From positions 46,210,144 to 46,274,143 of the forward strand of contig JARCOQ010000003.1 of assembly GCA_029207755.1 (NCBI GenBank): 64,000 nucleotides of DNA, in the 5' to 3' direction. A program made the translations under genes and the position numbers. Under the pieces are notes generated by a model. It saw nothing but the letters and a program-made list of their open reading frames with translations. It made no database searches and was not told where the DNA came from. Positions 23,797 to 36,224 of the stretch are shown here, piece after piece. Source of the stretch: Chamaea fasciata (Eukaryota; Chordata; Aves; Passeriformes; Sylviidae). The stretch's first letter is position 1; every line of letters begins with the position of its first letter.

Positions 23797-25000
23797 CCAG
23801 TTCTTAAATGCCTTTAGTTCTTGCAAATACAGCTCTGTCCTTAATGTATTTATTCTTCCTGTGTGCTCGAGAAGGGCAGTGAAGGGACTAAGAAAAACAA
23901 GAACGCTACTTAACAAAAAATGATTGTGATATTGGTTAATAACTGAGGCCAAAGCACCTTGAGAAACTAGAGGCAGCACCTAAATGATGCAGGCATTGTG
24001 CCATGGCTGCAGAGTTGCATATATTATTTAGGTCAGATATAACTAGAAAACAAGTAGAGGGAGCTAGATTCTTATAAAATTATATTCAATCTAAAACCAC
24101 TGGTTATCTCTGTTAAGTGTGAAGTCCAGAAATTAGAATAATTATGGAAATTATATGATACCTTTAATTGTCTAATCAGTGTAAAGCATTGTTTCACTCA
24201 GACTTTGGTCTCAGACCTGCACCCATTACTCAGCATGGTATAGCTGCAATGCAGAGCAGAGGTGCAGTGAACCACTTCCTTCAGCTGGAAATTCAAGGGT
24301 CTTTACGTCCACCAATCCCTGTTATTAGTTCTGCTCCATTCTATCAAATTTGTCACCTATGTTCCTCACAGTTCTGTGCACACATCCCTGCCACAGTGCA
24401 AAACAGGGTTGGTAGTGAGGTTTCAAGTCAAATCTTCTATTGGCTTTCTCCAGTCACTCCTAAGACCAAAAATAAAAAAAGTAACCTAGGAATTAGGCAA
24501 AGTTGCATCTCCATTTTAATTAAAAATTCCACAAAAATTCTGAGCTTGTATAATTAAGACAATCATTTTGGGTAAAGACAGCCTGGTGTTTCACATAAGA
24601 ATTGGCAGGCATATGCAGAAGCCATGTTGCTGCCTGCTATCATGAATATGTGTTGGTGGATACCGATGCTGTTCCCAGCAGTCTCTGAGAAGTCCTGTGT
24701 TAGCCTAATCTACAAGTTCCCAGAGACAGAAACAGCAGTACCTCTGAACAGATGGTTTTCTCCAGGACACAGTCCACCTGGAAAGGTTTAGTTTGGATTG
24801 CTTTACCTGTGTTTGAGAAGGATCATCAAGGCCTACCTTCTAATGTAGGTCTGCCTCATTGGTGCCCCAATTCTTTCATGGCTGAGGTTTCTTACAGTGC
24901 AGGGGTGCAGGATACACACTGGTCAAGAGCTCCTGAGGGCTGCTAGGATGTGAGTTTCAGCTATTAAACCTTACAGATTTCAGATCTTAAAGTAGCAATT

Positions 25001-25432
25001 ATAGAATCATAGAATCACAGAGTCATAGAACAGCTTGAGTTGGAAGGGACCTTGATCATGTAGTTCCAAACCCCTGCTGTGGACAGGGACAGCTTTCACT
25101 AGACCAGGTTGTTCATAGCTCTATCTAACTTGGACTTAAACACTTCCAACGGTGGGACATCCACAACTTGTCTGGGTAGTCAGTTTCAGTGCCTCACCGC
25201 CTTTACAATAATTTCTTTATAGTATGTCATCTAAACCTACTCTCTTTCAGTTTGAAGCTATTCCCGCTTTGTCCTCTCACTACATTTCTTGTAAAAAGTC
25301 TCTCTTCATCTTCCATGTAGGCTCCCTTCTGTTATTGGAACACCACAATTGGCTCACCCCAGAGCTGCCTCTTTTCCAGGCTGAACAATCCCAACTCTCT
25401 CAGACTTTCCTCATAGGAGAGCTGCTCCATGT
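25001..25432 (-). mobile_element. CR1 LINE 3' end, antisense
   Basis: It opens with the reverse complement of the CR1 tail (ATAGAATCATAGAATCA), followed by AGTTGGAAGGGACCTTGATC. It continues through the conserved 3' region (GACATCCACAACTTGTCTGG near 25158, TTTCCAGGCTGAACAATCCC near 25374) and ends near CTCCTCATAGGAGAGCTGC-like sequence at about 25430. The element is read on the minus strand and covers about 430 bp. Frames are broken; the plus-strand open frame at 25224-25556 is antisense to it. Confidence 0.92.
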
Positions 25433-28400
25433 TTCACGCCTACCTCCTTTTTCTTTCTCCTCCTCTTCTTTGGAAATTCAAGGTCCCTTGAGTCTTGTCT
25501 TATTTTCTCAAAGGAACTGGGGGACAAATTTTATTTCTAGGAAACTGGTATTTTGATATTTTCCTTCTAGGCATAAAAATCCAATCTTGTATTTAATTCT
25601 TTTTTTTTTGTTTGTTTGGTATTAATGTGGCTGTGCTGTAACATAGAATTTTAATGACCAGTAAAATATATAAAATTATTGAAATAAAGTACAGGTTTAA
25701 CATATCGTATACACTTTGTCACATACACTAGTTTAGCTGAATGCAAGTTTGATCAATATTAAATACTCTGTATTGGAACCAAATTGTTTTGAAATGTTCC
25801 CAAAGATGTAATCAAAGCATTACGTTCCAGCAAAATATTTCAAGTCTGACATAACATTTTCTAATGAAAGATCTTCCATCAATTATTTTTTCTTTAACAG
25901 TCTCTATCTATAAAAACTGTTTCTTGTAAGGAGAACGTGACATTTGTTTCATATAATTCATACTGATTTCCAGGAGATACAATACTGAGAGATAACTTCA
26001 ATTAATGTATGACACCTCCACTGTGATCTGGATAATGTAATGTTTCCTCTGTCACTGCAATGCCTTGCAGTACCTGCAAAAAAATGGCAAGGCAGAGGCT
26101 CTTTAGCTATTACAAAAGGAACATGATGGTAGAAAAGTTTTCTGAGAAGAAGAAGCCATTTTCTCTTGATCACCAAACCCAAGCTTCTGGCCATCATCTA
26201 TGCTTCTCGTTTGGGGCTTTTTCTATTGCTGTGAATTGAATGAAAATAGGGGGTGCAGGGTTTTTCTGTGATAGAATTTCAGCTTTGAATATCAATTTTT
26301 CAGACTCTTGCTCATGGTTTAGTATGCACATCAATAGTCTTTATTGGCTGCATAGATATAAAGTGATAAATTTATTTTATAAATAGGTATGAAGTGATGC
26401 GCTGAAAGGGGTATTGGAAAAGTAAAGGGTCAGGTTACCCAACAGATTTTTGCTATTTCCCTTGCCAATTTCTAGCAAAGTCTGCTGGACATTTTTGCCA
26501 AGAGCTGTTCTGCGTGAAGCAGACTGCTGGCCCTAACTCTATGGAGCAAACCAGGCACAGCAAACCATTTTTAGAGCTGGCACATCTGATGGCAAGCCAT
26601 AGCTGGTTTTAGACTGACTGGGGAAATGGCAACATCTCCTGCAGAAATGCAGAAGCATCACAAACATGTGAACTTGGCTGCATCAAAGTTTACTTGTGGT
26701 CTGGATCCAAGTCAGAGTCCTCTGTCTGAGTAATTTTGGGTTAAGAGAGGATTCAGGGCTTCTTCTCTCCGTTGCTAGCTTTGATACCAAACCATCTCAG
26801 TGGGAAAATAATTTTCAACTCTCCTTTTCATAAAGAGGCACTCTTTAAGAGAAACCTCAATATTTATAAAAAGGCATTCCCAGAAGCTATTGACTGCTCA
26901 ACTAAACAAAGGGATTTCTCTTTCTCCATTGGTTCTCTTCACTACCTTATAATTTAGTATCAGTTTGCAACATTTTTGGCATTTCCCCCTTTTTTCTCTG
27001 AATTCCTTTACACACACACTTATGCAAATTGCTGTATGACTGGTATCCTGTCCTACTGCTATGTGTTTGATGCTGCATTGAGACAAGATGAGAGAGGTCA
27101 TGGCTCCTGTCCCAGAATGTAGCCAAAGGTATCTAATTTTTTTTTTTTTTCTGTCATTTTAGTTTGGTTTAGGGTTTTGTTGTTGTTGTTGTTGGTTGGG
27201 GTTTTTTTGGTTTGGTTTGTTTGTTTTTTAGTTTACTGTCCTTGTCAACTGTCAGTGGAAATTGCCCAATATCTCAAATGGTTAAATACCCTCAAAAGGA
27301 TTTACAGCTTTAAATGAAGTATAACCTCTTTCCTTGTGGCTGTGAATTAACTGAGTTCCAAGCTATTAAAGTTTCAAAACACTTTAAGAGTATGATATGA
27401 TAATGCTTCAAGCCTCATAAGACCTTTCTCATTTCACTAGATGGTGACATTTTACAAATTGCCAGATTCATCTTTGTTTACTAGCAGAGTGTTCTAGCCA
27501 CTTTAGTTTAACTCTTCAGCTTTATAGCCCCTTTATATGTCTGAAATTCTAGAGATTAAGAAAAGGAGTCTGAGAAAGGAATGGTTTAAAACATTCTTTT
27601 CAATAGTTATTTAATTGCTTGTCTCAGAGGAGAAAAAGGAGAAGATATATCCACATGTATTCATGCTTCTATTCCACCCCTGTATGTTTTCCTGTGAATT
27701 CATACACATTAAGCCATATTTTGGTTTGCAAACTGCAGTGTTGCACATGCAAAATAGGATGAAAGGCGCAGCTTCTGGTCCTCCTTGTATTTAGCAAGAG
27801 AGACAGCTACAGGGAAACCCCTATTAGGAAATGTTAAATACAATATTGTATTTCTTCCTGCATTTTATCCTTGGCTATTGAAGAGAACCATTGCATGTCA
27901 TTAAACAGTTGGTGTGTTCCACCCCAGAAACACGCTTCATTTCACGAAACAGAAATTCAAGGTAGCAGAGACGATGTCAGAATGAGAGCACATGGCTGTG
28001 CCTGCATCTGTGCTGTGCATGGAGAGGGTTCCTCCATATGCTCACATGCTCTGGACATGGCTGCATGTACAAGCATCATCAGACAAAGATTTGACTGAAT
28101 ATCAACTCCTTTTCCCTTTGCACTAACAGGACTTTCTCACTCTGTGACTTTTGGGGAACAAAAATCCTATTTTTATTCTCCTACATTGCTCTATTATTTG
28201 TAAACAGAACAGTAATTTTAATGGATGGCCTAGCTAGTTTTTCTCTTTTTTCTTTCAACTCCAGGGCATTAAATGCATCTTTTAATCTTGAAAGAGCACA
28301 TAATTGCACAGATTCACGGTAGGCAGTGTATGCTTCTTCACTCTGAAGATGTTATGACTCTTTTAACTAAGCATAAATCTAGTGAAATGCATATCAAGAG

Positions 28401-28599
28401 ACTCAAGTGAAATGTACTGTGCAAAAACAGTAGCACCATATTAAGTCACATTTTCTATCTGTCTTGGGATGAATGGTGTAGAGGAGATTTAAACATATTT
28501 TGACCCTCATATTCAAAATACTACTTACATTCAAATACTACTGTAACTCCCTTTACATGAATTTCATAGCACTGTACTATGCATTTTCCCCTTTAGGGG
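25433..28599. other. Unique non-coding DNA, no gene seen
   Basis: AT-rich sequence containing a T-run (27137-27150) and a G/T-rich tract at 27163-27230. Nothing else recognised. Confidence 0.5.
27137..27230. repeat. Poly-T and G/T-rich low-complexity tract
   Basis: T14, then a short spacer, then (GTT)n and TTTGG-type repeats ending in TTTGTTTGTTTTTTAG. The composition is the reverse complement of the A/C tract at 23723. Confidence 0.88.
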
Positions 28600-28743
28600 A
28601 GGGGGAACGAGATACCTGGTGCTATGTTCAAGGGCACAGATCCTTACCTAACAGTCCTCAGTCATAGTGCTGGGCTGATGGTTGGACTACCTGATCTTAA
28701 AGGTCTCTTCCAACCTTGATGTTTCTATGATTACACGATTCTA
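28600..28743 (+). mobile_element. CR1-type 3' tail; possible CR1-mobilised SINE
   Basis: The last 80 bases (GCTGGGCTGATGGTTGGACT near 28669, GGTCTCTTCCAACCTTGATG near 28702, then ATTCTA-like ends) are a clear CR1 3' terminus on the plus strand. The preceding 60 bases do not match the usual CR1 text as well. They contain CTGGTGCTATGTTCAAGGGC, loosely like the anticodon-arm-to-variable-loop part of a tRNA. This could be a short CR1 copy or a tRNA-derived SINE sharing the CR1 tail. The left boundary is uncertain. Confidence 0.7.
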
Positions 28744-28905
28744 GGTCATGCTTCTTAGTCTCCACCATGACTCCACTCCCAAAATGAATCCACTTTGTTC
28801 TCCTCACAGGTTGTCTCTGCTGCTGCTGTGTTTTGTGGTTCCTCCTCCTTGAGGACAGGAGGCCAAAACCACATGAGATATTCTAAACCATTTTTGCTAA
28901 ATCTG

Positions 28906-29433
28906 TAGAATCATATAATATTTTGGGTTAGAAAACACCTTTATTATTGAGTTTAATAATAAACCTAACACTGCCAAGTCCACCACTAAACCACATTCCT
29001 AAGTGCCACATCTACACATTATTTAAATACCCTGAGGGATGGTGACTCAACCACTTCTCTGAGCATTCTGTTCCAGTGCTTAATAGCTTTTTCCATGAAG
29101 ATGTTTTCCTATTATCCAATCTAAATCTCCTCTGGTACAATTTGAAGATATTTTCCCTTGTGCTTTCTTGCAGCTTTTTTTGCCTGTGAGAAGAGACTGA
29201 CTCCCATCTGGCTACAGTCTCCTTCCAGGCAGTTTTGGAGAGTGATAAGGTCTCCCCTGAGCCTCCTTTTCTCCAGGCTAAACACCCCCAGCTCCCCCAG
29301 CTACTCCTCATCAGACTTGTGGTCCAGACCCTTCACCAGTTCCGTTGTCCTTCTCTGGACACGCTCCAGCACTTCAATGTCTTTCTTGTAGTGGGGAGCC
29401 CCAAAATGGACTTGAGATGTGGCCTCACGACAG
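28906..29433 (-). mobile_element. CR1 LINE 3' end, antisense, older copy
   Basis: It begins TAGAATCATATAATATTTTG and runs through antisense CR1 landmarks: CTGCCAAGTCCACCACTAAACC near 28972 (quoted in two parts as CTGCCAAGTCC and ACCACTAAACC), TTCTCCAGGCTAAACACCCC near 29269, and GTGGCCTCACGACAG near 29419. The tail type (AAACC...TGGCAGTGTTAGG in sense) differs from the other copies here and it is more diverged. The minus-strand frame 29012-29311 keeps a broken piece of ORF2 C-terminus, including RFRLDN. About 530 bp of the 3' end remains. Confidence 0.92.
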
Positions 29434-32400
29434 ATGATTTTCTCAGCAAAAAAAGTTCAGCTATTTCTCTGTGGGATAAGTATAATCCTACTTCAGTTTA
29501 GAACCTATTTCCTGTCTTTAATATCACATATTTTCTTGACCATCCTCTCAATTTATTTTCCACTTTATTTCTACTTTGGAAATGATACTTTGCCATTTGA
29601 CTTTTTCTCTAATCTTTGGCACACAGTGTGTACTTATCAGCTTCCACACATCATCATGTAGCTGCAGCGCACTTTCATTTCCCCTTCTTCCCAACTTCCT
29701 TCTTACCACACTTCTGCAACTGTGCCAATACTGATATCTTTGGGCAAAGAATCATCCTTTGTGACATCAAAATGCAACTTTTCTGTCTAGTCTTTCCTGA
29801 AGGGAAAGTATTGCAGATGTAAAATCCCTGGTATGCCTGACATCCGACAGAATAAGGTGAATAGACGAACAATGATTAAAGACATTTAGTTTCGACTATG
29901 TAATATCTATGTTCTTTGTAAATTAAGGTACTAGCTGCACAAGTTGGAGGAATCAAGGAAATTCCTCATTTCCTTAGTAGATATGTGTCTTCATGGTGTT
30001 TTTTTCTCCATTTGCACTGGTTTTCACCTTTTTCAGAAAAATAAGACATTACAATATATTCTATTTCTATTTGGAAAATGTTGGATCAGAAGGATTATTT
30101 TTCCCACCTGAATAAAGCCAGTGATGTCTCTGTTCTATTACATTATGTGGTCCACTCAGCATTTTTAATATTTCTATGAAAGAGGTTGCTAGCCATAGTC
30201 TTTGGGTTTGCTTAAGAGAAAATAGTATATATGGGTAGAAAAATTCATGATGCTGCAACTTAAACTCTATCATATCTTTGTAAAGAAACAGTGCAAAGCC
30301 AATTATGGAAAACTTTTAGGCTCCAAGCTCATAGAAAATCCTTTCCAGTTGGGCCCAAGTTTCTCCCAGAAGGTAACCAAATTAAGCACTGATAGCCAAA
30401 CCCAAGGATAAATCTGTCCTGTAGTCAGAAGTGAGAACCTGTGCCCTTGATGGTGCACTGCCACAGGAGGCCCTAAACACGTAACTCCCTGTTCTGTCAT
30501 GAAATTGTCTTTATAACCTTCACCAAGGGTTTAATCCACCCTTCTTAGCTACCCAGGAGCATTAACATTTCCCTGTCTCAAAAGATACTGTGTCTGGAAG
30601 TTGTCCAGAGGCTATGGTCATAGTTGCCATATAAGCATGTAAAAAAGAGGGATTGCTACCTGAAAATATTTTTAATTTGAAAACTGGAGAAATATTTTAA
30701 TTTTATTCCCTGAAAGGGCATGAGTTTAGCAAACTTCCTAATTCTAACATTCAAATCTTAAATTCCTTTAGAGGGGTATTGCTGTGAAGTCTTCTGCATG
30801 GTGGCATAGTGCCTTGCAGATCTAGCATTCTTGGACTTTCCATGGGTTTGTTTTTTGTTTTGTTTTGTTTTGTTTGTTTTTGTTGTTTTTGTTTGTTGCG
30901 TTTGTTTTGGGTTCTTTTTTTTTTTGAATCATGAAAGTTTATATCCGAATAAGAATATTTACTCTTACTGCTTGGGAATTCTTAGGATGGCTACCGAATA
31001 GTCCACTAGATCCCTGTTTTGTTTCCTAAATTAGTTTCTAATTGTCTGCAGTTCTAAAAAATATGGTGGTCTAGTTAAACTTGTCATCTGCAGGGGTTGA
31101 GGTAACATGTTATCGAAAGCCTATAGCTCCTAGGGAAGTTGGCTGTGTTTGAAGGTTTGTTTGTTTTTTTTTTAAATAGACCATGCCTTTAGGTGACTTG
31201 TTGCCCAGTTTTGTCCAGCTCAGCTGCTCTCAAAGTTAGATAAAACAAAGTGATTTTTTTAATCAGTAGACTATGAATCAGGAATAGATTCCTACAGAAG
31301 AAATAAGAACACATCATTTACATTTATTATTTGAATTGCATACTGCAAGTCTTAGAAGACCAACCTCCCTAGTCAAAAAAGAGAACTGATAGAGAGGATC
31401 TCTTCCAGGGAAGCCGGGAGCCTTTAATCTGCTTCCACTGTAGAGGGAATATTTTGTGCTGGATGTTTGCTGCCCTGTATTGAGTCTTGCCTCTGCCACA
31501 GGGAGATCAAGGATGGAACTTTAACTGTGTGACATCTCTCAGTGCATTCATAGACCAGCTCCTCTTTGTGCTGTGACTTGCAGGTGGTTAAAAACAAAGC
31601 CAAAATTCATCCCCAGATTATATAATTGGTTAATAAATAAGAACATAGAAAAGGGGAAAAGGTCATAAACAAACATACGGGGCTTTGTTTCAGAGTCTGT
31701 AATTCATGTTTCTATTGCTAGGATCATTGTAGCACAAGGAAATTCACATTTGTTTTCTCTGTACATGAATGGTTTTGACACATCATCTTGAAAATGTACA
31801 TATAACAGCACCTTTATTTAGTGTTAATGTCAAAACCTAGAGCCTTTCAGCATCTGTGGAATGCCCCTGGAGTGCTTAGAAATAAGGCTTAAAGGAAAAA
31901 ACATTCTAAATTCTTCTGTTTCTTTCAAGTGAAACATGGAGCAATCAGACTTGTATGAATCAGATTTATACAGTGCCTGGCAGGAGGAATATTGTGCTTC
32001 CAATAAATAGTCCACTAATATATGATGTAAGAAACCACATAATTATCAAGCCTAAGTTGAAACTTTGCTTTTAAAAAGAGTGCAGAGGCTTTCTGTTTGT
32101 ATATTTTAAGAAGAATTAATATTGTCAACCACTACAGAGGCCATTTATGATGTCTGCCAAAGTCAGAAGATGCATTTTTCTGTGCATGAAGCTTGTTAAG
32201 CAGGTAGAGAAGGCAGCCAGCCTTCTGCTTATGGATAGTGGCAGCTGAGGAGTTTCCTCTAAAATAAAATAAATAAAAGATAGTGATATGCTAAACTATT
32301 TTCTTCATAGAGAATTTCATTCTCCCCTGTTAACTTTTGAAATGCAAAATATGAATAGGGAAATTTGAATTTATTAAAGAGTAATTTTTCAGCTTTATCA

Positions 32401-35400
32401 AGGTTTCCAAATATTTAGAACAATTTAGAACAATCCTTAAATGTTGTCTGACAATTTTTTTTAACCTTGGTTGTAAAAACAGTGCTTTCAGCACTTAACT
32501 GCTTTTTTAACTAGCAAAAGACATACAGCATTCAAAAAATCTCATTTCTGAATAGCTTCTAACTTTGTCAACACACAATCTAAAAACAACAGGAGCTATA
32601 AAAACTTGTTTCATTCATACAAAAAAAAAGCACTCAAATAAAAGGAAGCAAAATCTGTGAAGTTAAAGTCTTAAATGAATTGTTTGCTGTTTAAATGAAT
32701 GCTTACTGACTTTTTTCAACTCAAATTCCCACAGCTTCTTTTAAACTACTCTGGTTGTAGAGCTGTAAACAGTGTCCTTTAGGCATCTGTCTAACCCACA
32801 GTTAGGATTAGATAATTGCTTAATGCTATGGCATTTATTTAAGGGATTCCCATTACTGCAGTGAAGACCATGGGAGAAGTTCTGGCTGAATTCCTTTCAG
32901 GGGTCTGGAGTGAATGCAGACAGGAGTGGCAGTTGTACTGTCTTTCAGAAGGACAATCCTTTCTTCTCCATCTGTTCCACTCCCAGCCAGCTCCACTTGG
33001 CCAGGTCCCTATCCTCACTGGGCAGAGAGCACAGATGGCAACCTGTGAATTTTCTCCAATTTAGCTGGAACTGGGTGCTCAGATTTCCTGGGACAGGACA
33101 CATTTTCCCACGTATTTTTCAGCCTTTCATATTTTTTCCATGGCTTTTCTTGTAACTGAAAACTTTGGAATCTCCAAAAGAATTGGTGAATATTTCAGCA
33201 GACTCAGAACTTTATCCTCCACTTTTTGGATCAATATTCTTGCCCTGCTTTAATCCTAGAAATGATCTTGTACTGGAGATACCCAGGAGAGACACTTACA
33301 TGCACTGAACAATTAGGAGTGCCAACTTTGAGAGTTGTCAGCAGACATCCAAAAGATCCATGAATTTTTAAAATGCTCTCCTTATAGGTCATAACACTTT
33401 ATTTATTAATGTAATTCATTCTAGGGAAAGTGCAGCCTCAGCAATAACCAGTGGTGAACTGAGCTGGCTGGAGCAGCTGGAAGTCATCCAGGTTTGTCTC
33501 CAATTGTGGGAGCTGCCACTGGTGAAAAACCTGCTCATATTCACTCCTGCCATAGGGTCACATCCTGTAAATTCTGAGGGCTGGTATAGCAGGAACTTCA
33601 AGGTTATTTGAAGATAAAAGGATCTGGGTGCCTATGGAAAAAGTTCTCGAGGCATGTAAAGGGGAGTGAAAGAAGGAGAAACTAGACCAATTTGTAAAGC
33701 GCTGTTAAGAATTTTGTCATAGGGACATTGACAGTCTTATAGCCTGATGGAAAACCAGAAAATAATTTCTCAAAAAATCAATAAACCCCATAGATGGTTC
33801 CAGAAGGACAAAGCAGTAATCAAAAAGCTTTAATAGAGGACTGTTTATGTTCTTGGGTACAAAGAAACAAGCTGTTAAAAATCAAATGGTCTCAGCTCAG
33901 TTTTCTGTGTTATACTATTTTATGAGTCTATCTTATTTAACTTTCGTAAGATGAAACACTGACAATTTTTGAAAGGGAAATGTGAGACAAAATTTTTCTG
34001 TAATGCTTCCTGATCGATATTTCAGGAAAGTGTTTTAATTAGGTGGGTGAATAAGCAATTAATGAATCCCTGACTCAGCTGAGTACCGATCAAAGTGGTT
34101 TCTTGGAGGATTTCTTTAACTTTTCCTGAAGTTAATTTGACACATTCTTCTTGTATTATCAGATTTTAAGTCCAATTAATTATTAAGGAAGAGTTGGGAA
34201 TATATTTGGTTGTGAAAAGATGTTTTTAAAGCAGTGAGCTGTAACCCCTCCTGAGGAACACAAAGGCCTTGGGATTTACTGAAAAAGTTTTGGAAACGCT
34301 TCTGAGACAGCTTCAGTCTTCTATGGGAGCAATGCAGACAATTTAAAAAAGATGAATCAGGTTATCAAAAAGTTAGAGAAACTTTTCTATAGATCATATC
34401 ATTTTTTAAGATCATAGGCTGAAAATTGTTTAGAAACTAAAAAAAAGCCCACCAAAAAAAATCTAAGTAGATGGATTGTGATGCAAGGGTTGCATGATTA
34501 AAATGAGGGAACGGCATACTAAGGAACTGGATAAAGCCCTTAAAGCACCTAACAAGAAGTAGATAGAGGGGGAAAAAAACCCTACAAAATCAAATTCAAC
34601 AAGTTTTAGGTTTCTCTTTCCATACCTGAAGTTCTTTGCTGTATCTTTGGAGCTGGAGAAACGTACACTAAAGCGGGTTAAAATAGTCATTAATCTTATG
34701 CAGCATGAAGAGCCTATTTAAGAGGAGACAGAGCATGACTCAAACTTGCAAACCAGATAGACAAAGGAGATAAATTTCCTTTGTCCTTTAGCAGGCCGCA
34801 GGCCTGCACAGTGTAGTTTCTCACACTTTCACTTTTCCTACAAAAACGCTAGAAAAGCTTTTCTGCTTGCATTAATTTAAGGTGAAATCAAATACAAAAC
34901 GTTAAGAATTTTTCAGGGGACATAAATATCTTGTCTGTGAAGTTGGTAACTGCTGTACAATTTTGCTTCCTATGTGCCTCTTACAGTATATTTTTTGCCT
35001 TGATGTTGTCATTGCTGTTGATATGACTTTGCTTGAGAAGAATTTTGTGATCCTCACACTGTACATTACTTGCTGGGATCCCTCTGAAGTTGTATGTGGG
35101 TAATAGGGTAGGGAAGAGGCTAAATTTTGAAATGCTGTAGCATATCTAACATCTCTAAAATTTGATAAGAAATATTTATCATTCTTGTTTTACAGAGTGT
35201 ATTTAGTTTCATTATTCAGCTTGTAAAAGGGTGGATGATTTCAGGTTATTTACCAAGCCTCTGATCTGGATATTTCTTGAGGGCAGTTAGTTTTAAAACA
35301 AATGTCATGCACGTAAGGTTTGAGGTTGATCACATTAATGACTGTTCCACTGAAGGCCTTGAGCTTTCACTGGTCAAGCACAGTATTCCCTGCTATGTCC

Positions 35401-35579
35401 TACAGTCTTCTCTCAAGCACTGCTTGCACTGTTATTAGTCCCTGATGATGGGTAGCACTCCTATCAGTGACACAATGCTGGAACAATAATCCCTGGGACA
35501 GAAAAGATTGATCAGCAGCATGGAGCAGCCTGCAGGTCTCCAGTCTTTCTGAGCGTTGGTGCATTCAAGGTTCACAGAG
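29434..35579. other. Unique non-coding DNA, 6.1 kb, no gene seen
   Basis: AT-rich sequence with a G/T tract at 30849-30925. A block at about 34010-34160 has several homeodomain-type ATTA cores and a TGACTCAGC site. No domain-bearing frame seen. Confidence 0.5.
30849..30925. repeat. T/G-rich low-complexity tract
   Basis: (TTTTG)n and (TTTG)n units followed by T-runs. Simple repeat, reverse-complement type of the A/C tracts elsewhere in the window. Confidence 0.9.
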
Positions 35580-35584
35580 TCAGG
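35580..35584. repeat. Target-site duplication, left copy
   Basis: TCAGG immediately before the TG that opens the LTR, repeated at 36220-36224. Five base pairs is typical of ERVL-type and several other retroviral integrases. Confidence 0.6.
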
Positions 35585-35711
35585 TGGAGCTGCAAGGGGC
35601 AGTACTGCTCTGCTAGCCTTGTCTGCCCCTTCCTCTCCTTCCCTTGGGTTCCATCAGTGGCTCTGTGACCCAATCCAACCGCAAATTCATCTCACAGGTA
35701 GATAGATGGAG

Positions 35712-35717
35712 TTTATT
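35712..35717 (-). promoter_or_regulatory. LTR polyadenylation signal (AATAAA)
   Basis: AATAAA on the minus strand in the context GTAAATAAACTCC, downstream of the TATA box and about 130 bp before the end of the LTR. Confidence 0.6.
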
Positions 35718-36016
35718 TACAATAGCTCAAATCCTAAAACTGACAAAAGGTGGAGGTCAGAAGGTATAGCTGGAAGTGAAGAGGAAGGTTGCCAGCAGCT
35801 TGTTCTTTTACTAATGCAACCAAGACGTCTCAGCTGCAGGATGAGATGTACTCAATGGAAGGGCTTGTTCTGGAGCTGCACAACTGAGGGCACACTGGCT
35901 GCAACCACCTGGCTGACAGCCAACTTTCTCACCTCTGCAGGACATTTCCTTGTGCAGGGACAAATCCTTGGAGCCTCAGCATGCAGCCTATTCTCCAGAA
36001 TGACATGCCAGGCCCC

Positions 36017-36024
36017 TTTTTATA
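36017..36024 (-). promoter_or_regulatory. LTR TATA box
   Basis: TATAAAAA on the minus strand, followed by GGGGCC, in the expected U3 position. Predicted start of transcription is near 35992. Confidence 0.6.
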
Positions 36025-36219
36025 TGGGGCTTATCAACCACAACAGGAGTGTAGCATGGTTTTCCAGGCTAGCTTTTCCCAGCTAGTTGGCAGCTGAGAC
36101 AAATGGAGAAGTTCGTCAAGTTGCACCCACACAATAACTCTAAAAGGGGAGGAGGGAGGAGAGATAGGAGAAACAAAAGAAAAAAGAGGCACCCCAAAAA
36201 AACCCCAAAGCTGCAATCA

Positions 36220-36224
36220 TCAGG
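36220..36224. repeat. Target-site duplication, right copy
   Basis: TCAGG directly after the terminal CA at 36219, identical to 35580-35584. Confidence 0.6.

Larger units (their letters stand above)
18710..25000. other. Unique non-coding DNA, 6.3 kb, no gene seen
   Basis: AT-rich, with GC-richer patches at about 18930-19120 and 20520-20830, a G-rich spot near 21518, and an A/C tract at 23723-23796. The longest open frame (23527-23979, minus strand, 150 codons) runs through the A/C tract and encodes low-complexity Phe/Val/Gly. It is not a credible gene. A 129-codon frame at 24168-24557 matches nothing I know. Confidence 0.5.
35585..36219 (-). mobile_element. Solo LTR of an endogenous retrovirus, minus strand
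   Basis: A 635-bp stretch bounded by TG and CA and flanked by the direct repeat TCAGG. On the minus strand it reads as an LTR. U3 covers about 200 bp, including a T/C-rich part at 36130-36200. A canonical TATAAAAA lies at 36024-36017 followed by GGGGCC, and an AATAAA at 35717-35712. U5 is about 100 bp. R would be long (about 290 nt). No coding remnant of gag, pol or env adjoins it, so it is a solo LTR. I count only 3 CpG, which suits an older copy than the LTR at 9177, and the two share no obvious sequence. The 126-codon plus-strand frame across it is antisense. Family: possibly ERVL-like from the 5-bp duplication (inference). Confidence 0.72.

Noticed and set aside
23527..23979. Longest open frame of the window, 150 codons, minus strand
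   Set aside because: Its middle is the translated reverse complement of the A/C tract (Phe, Val, Gly runs); the remainder is unremarkable.
35706..36086. 126-codon plus-strand open frame
   Set aside because: Antisense across the second solo LTR; no known protein resemblance.
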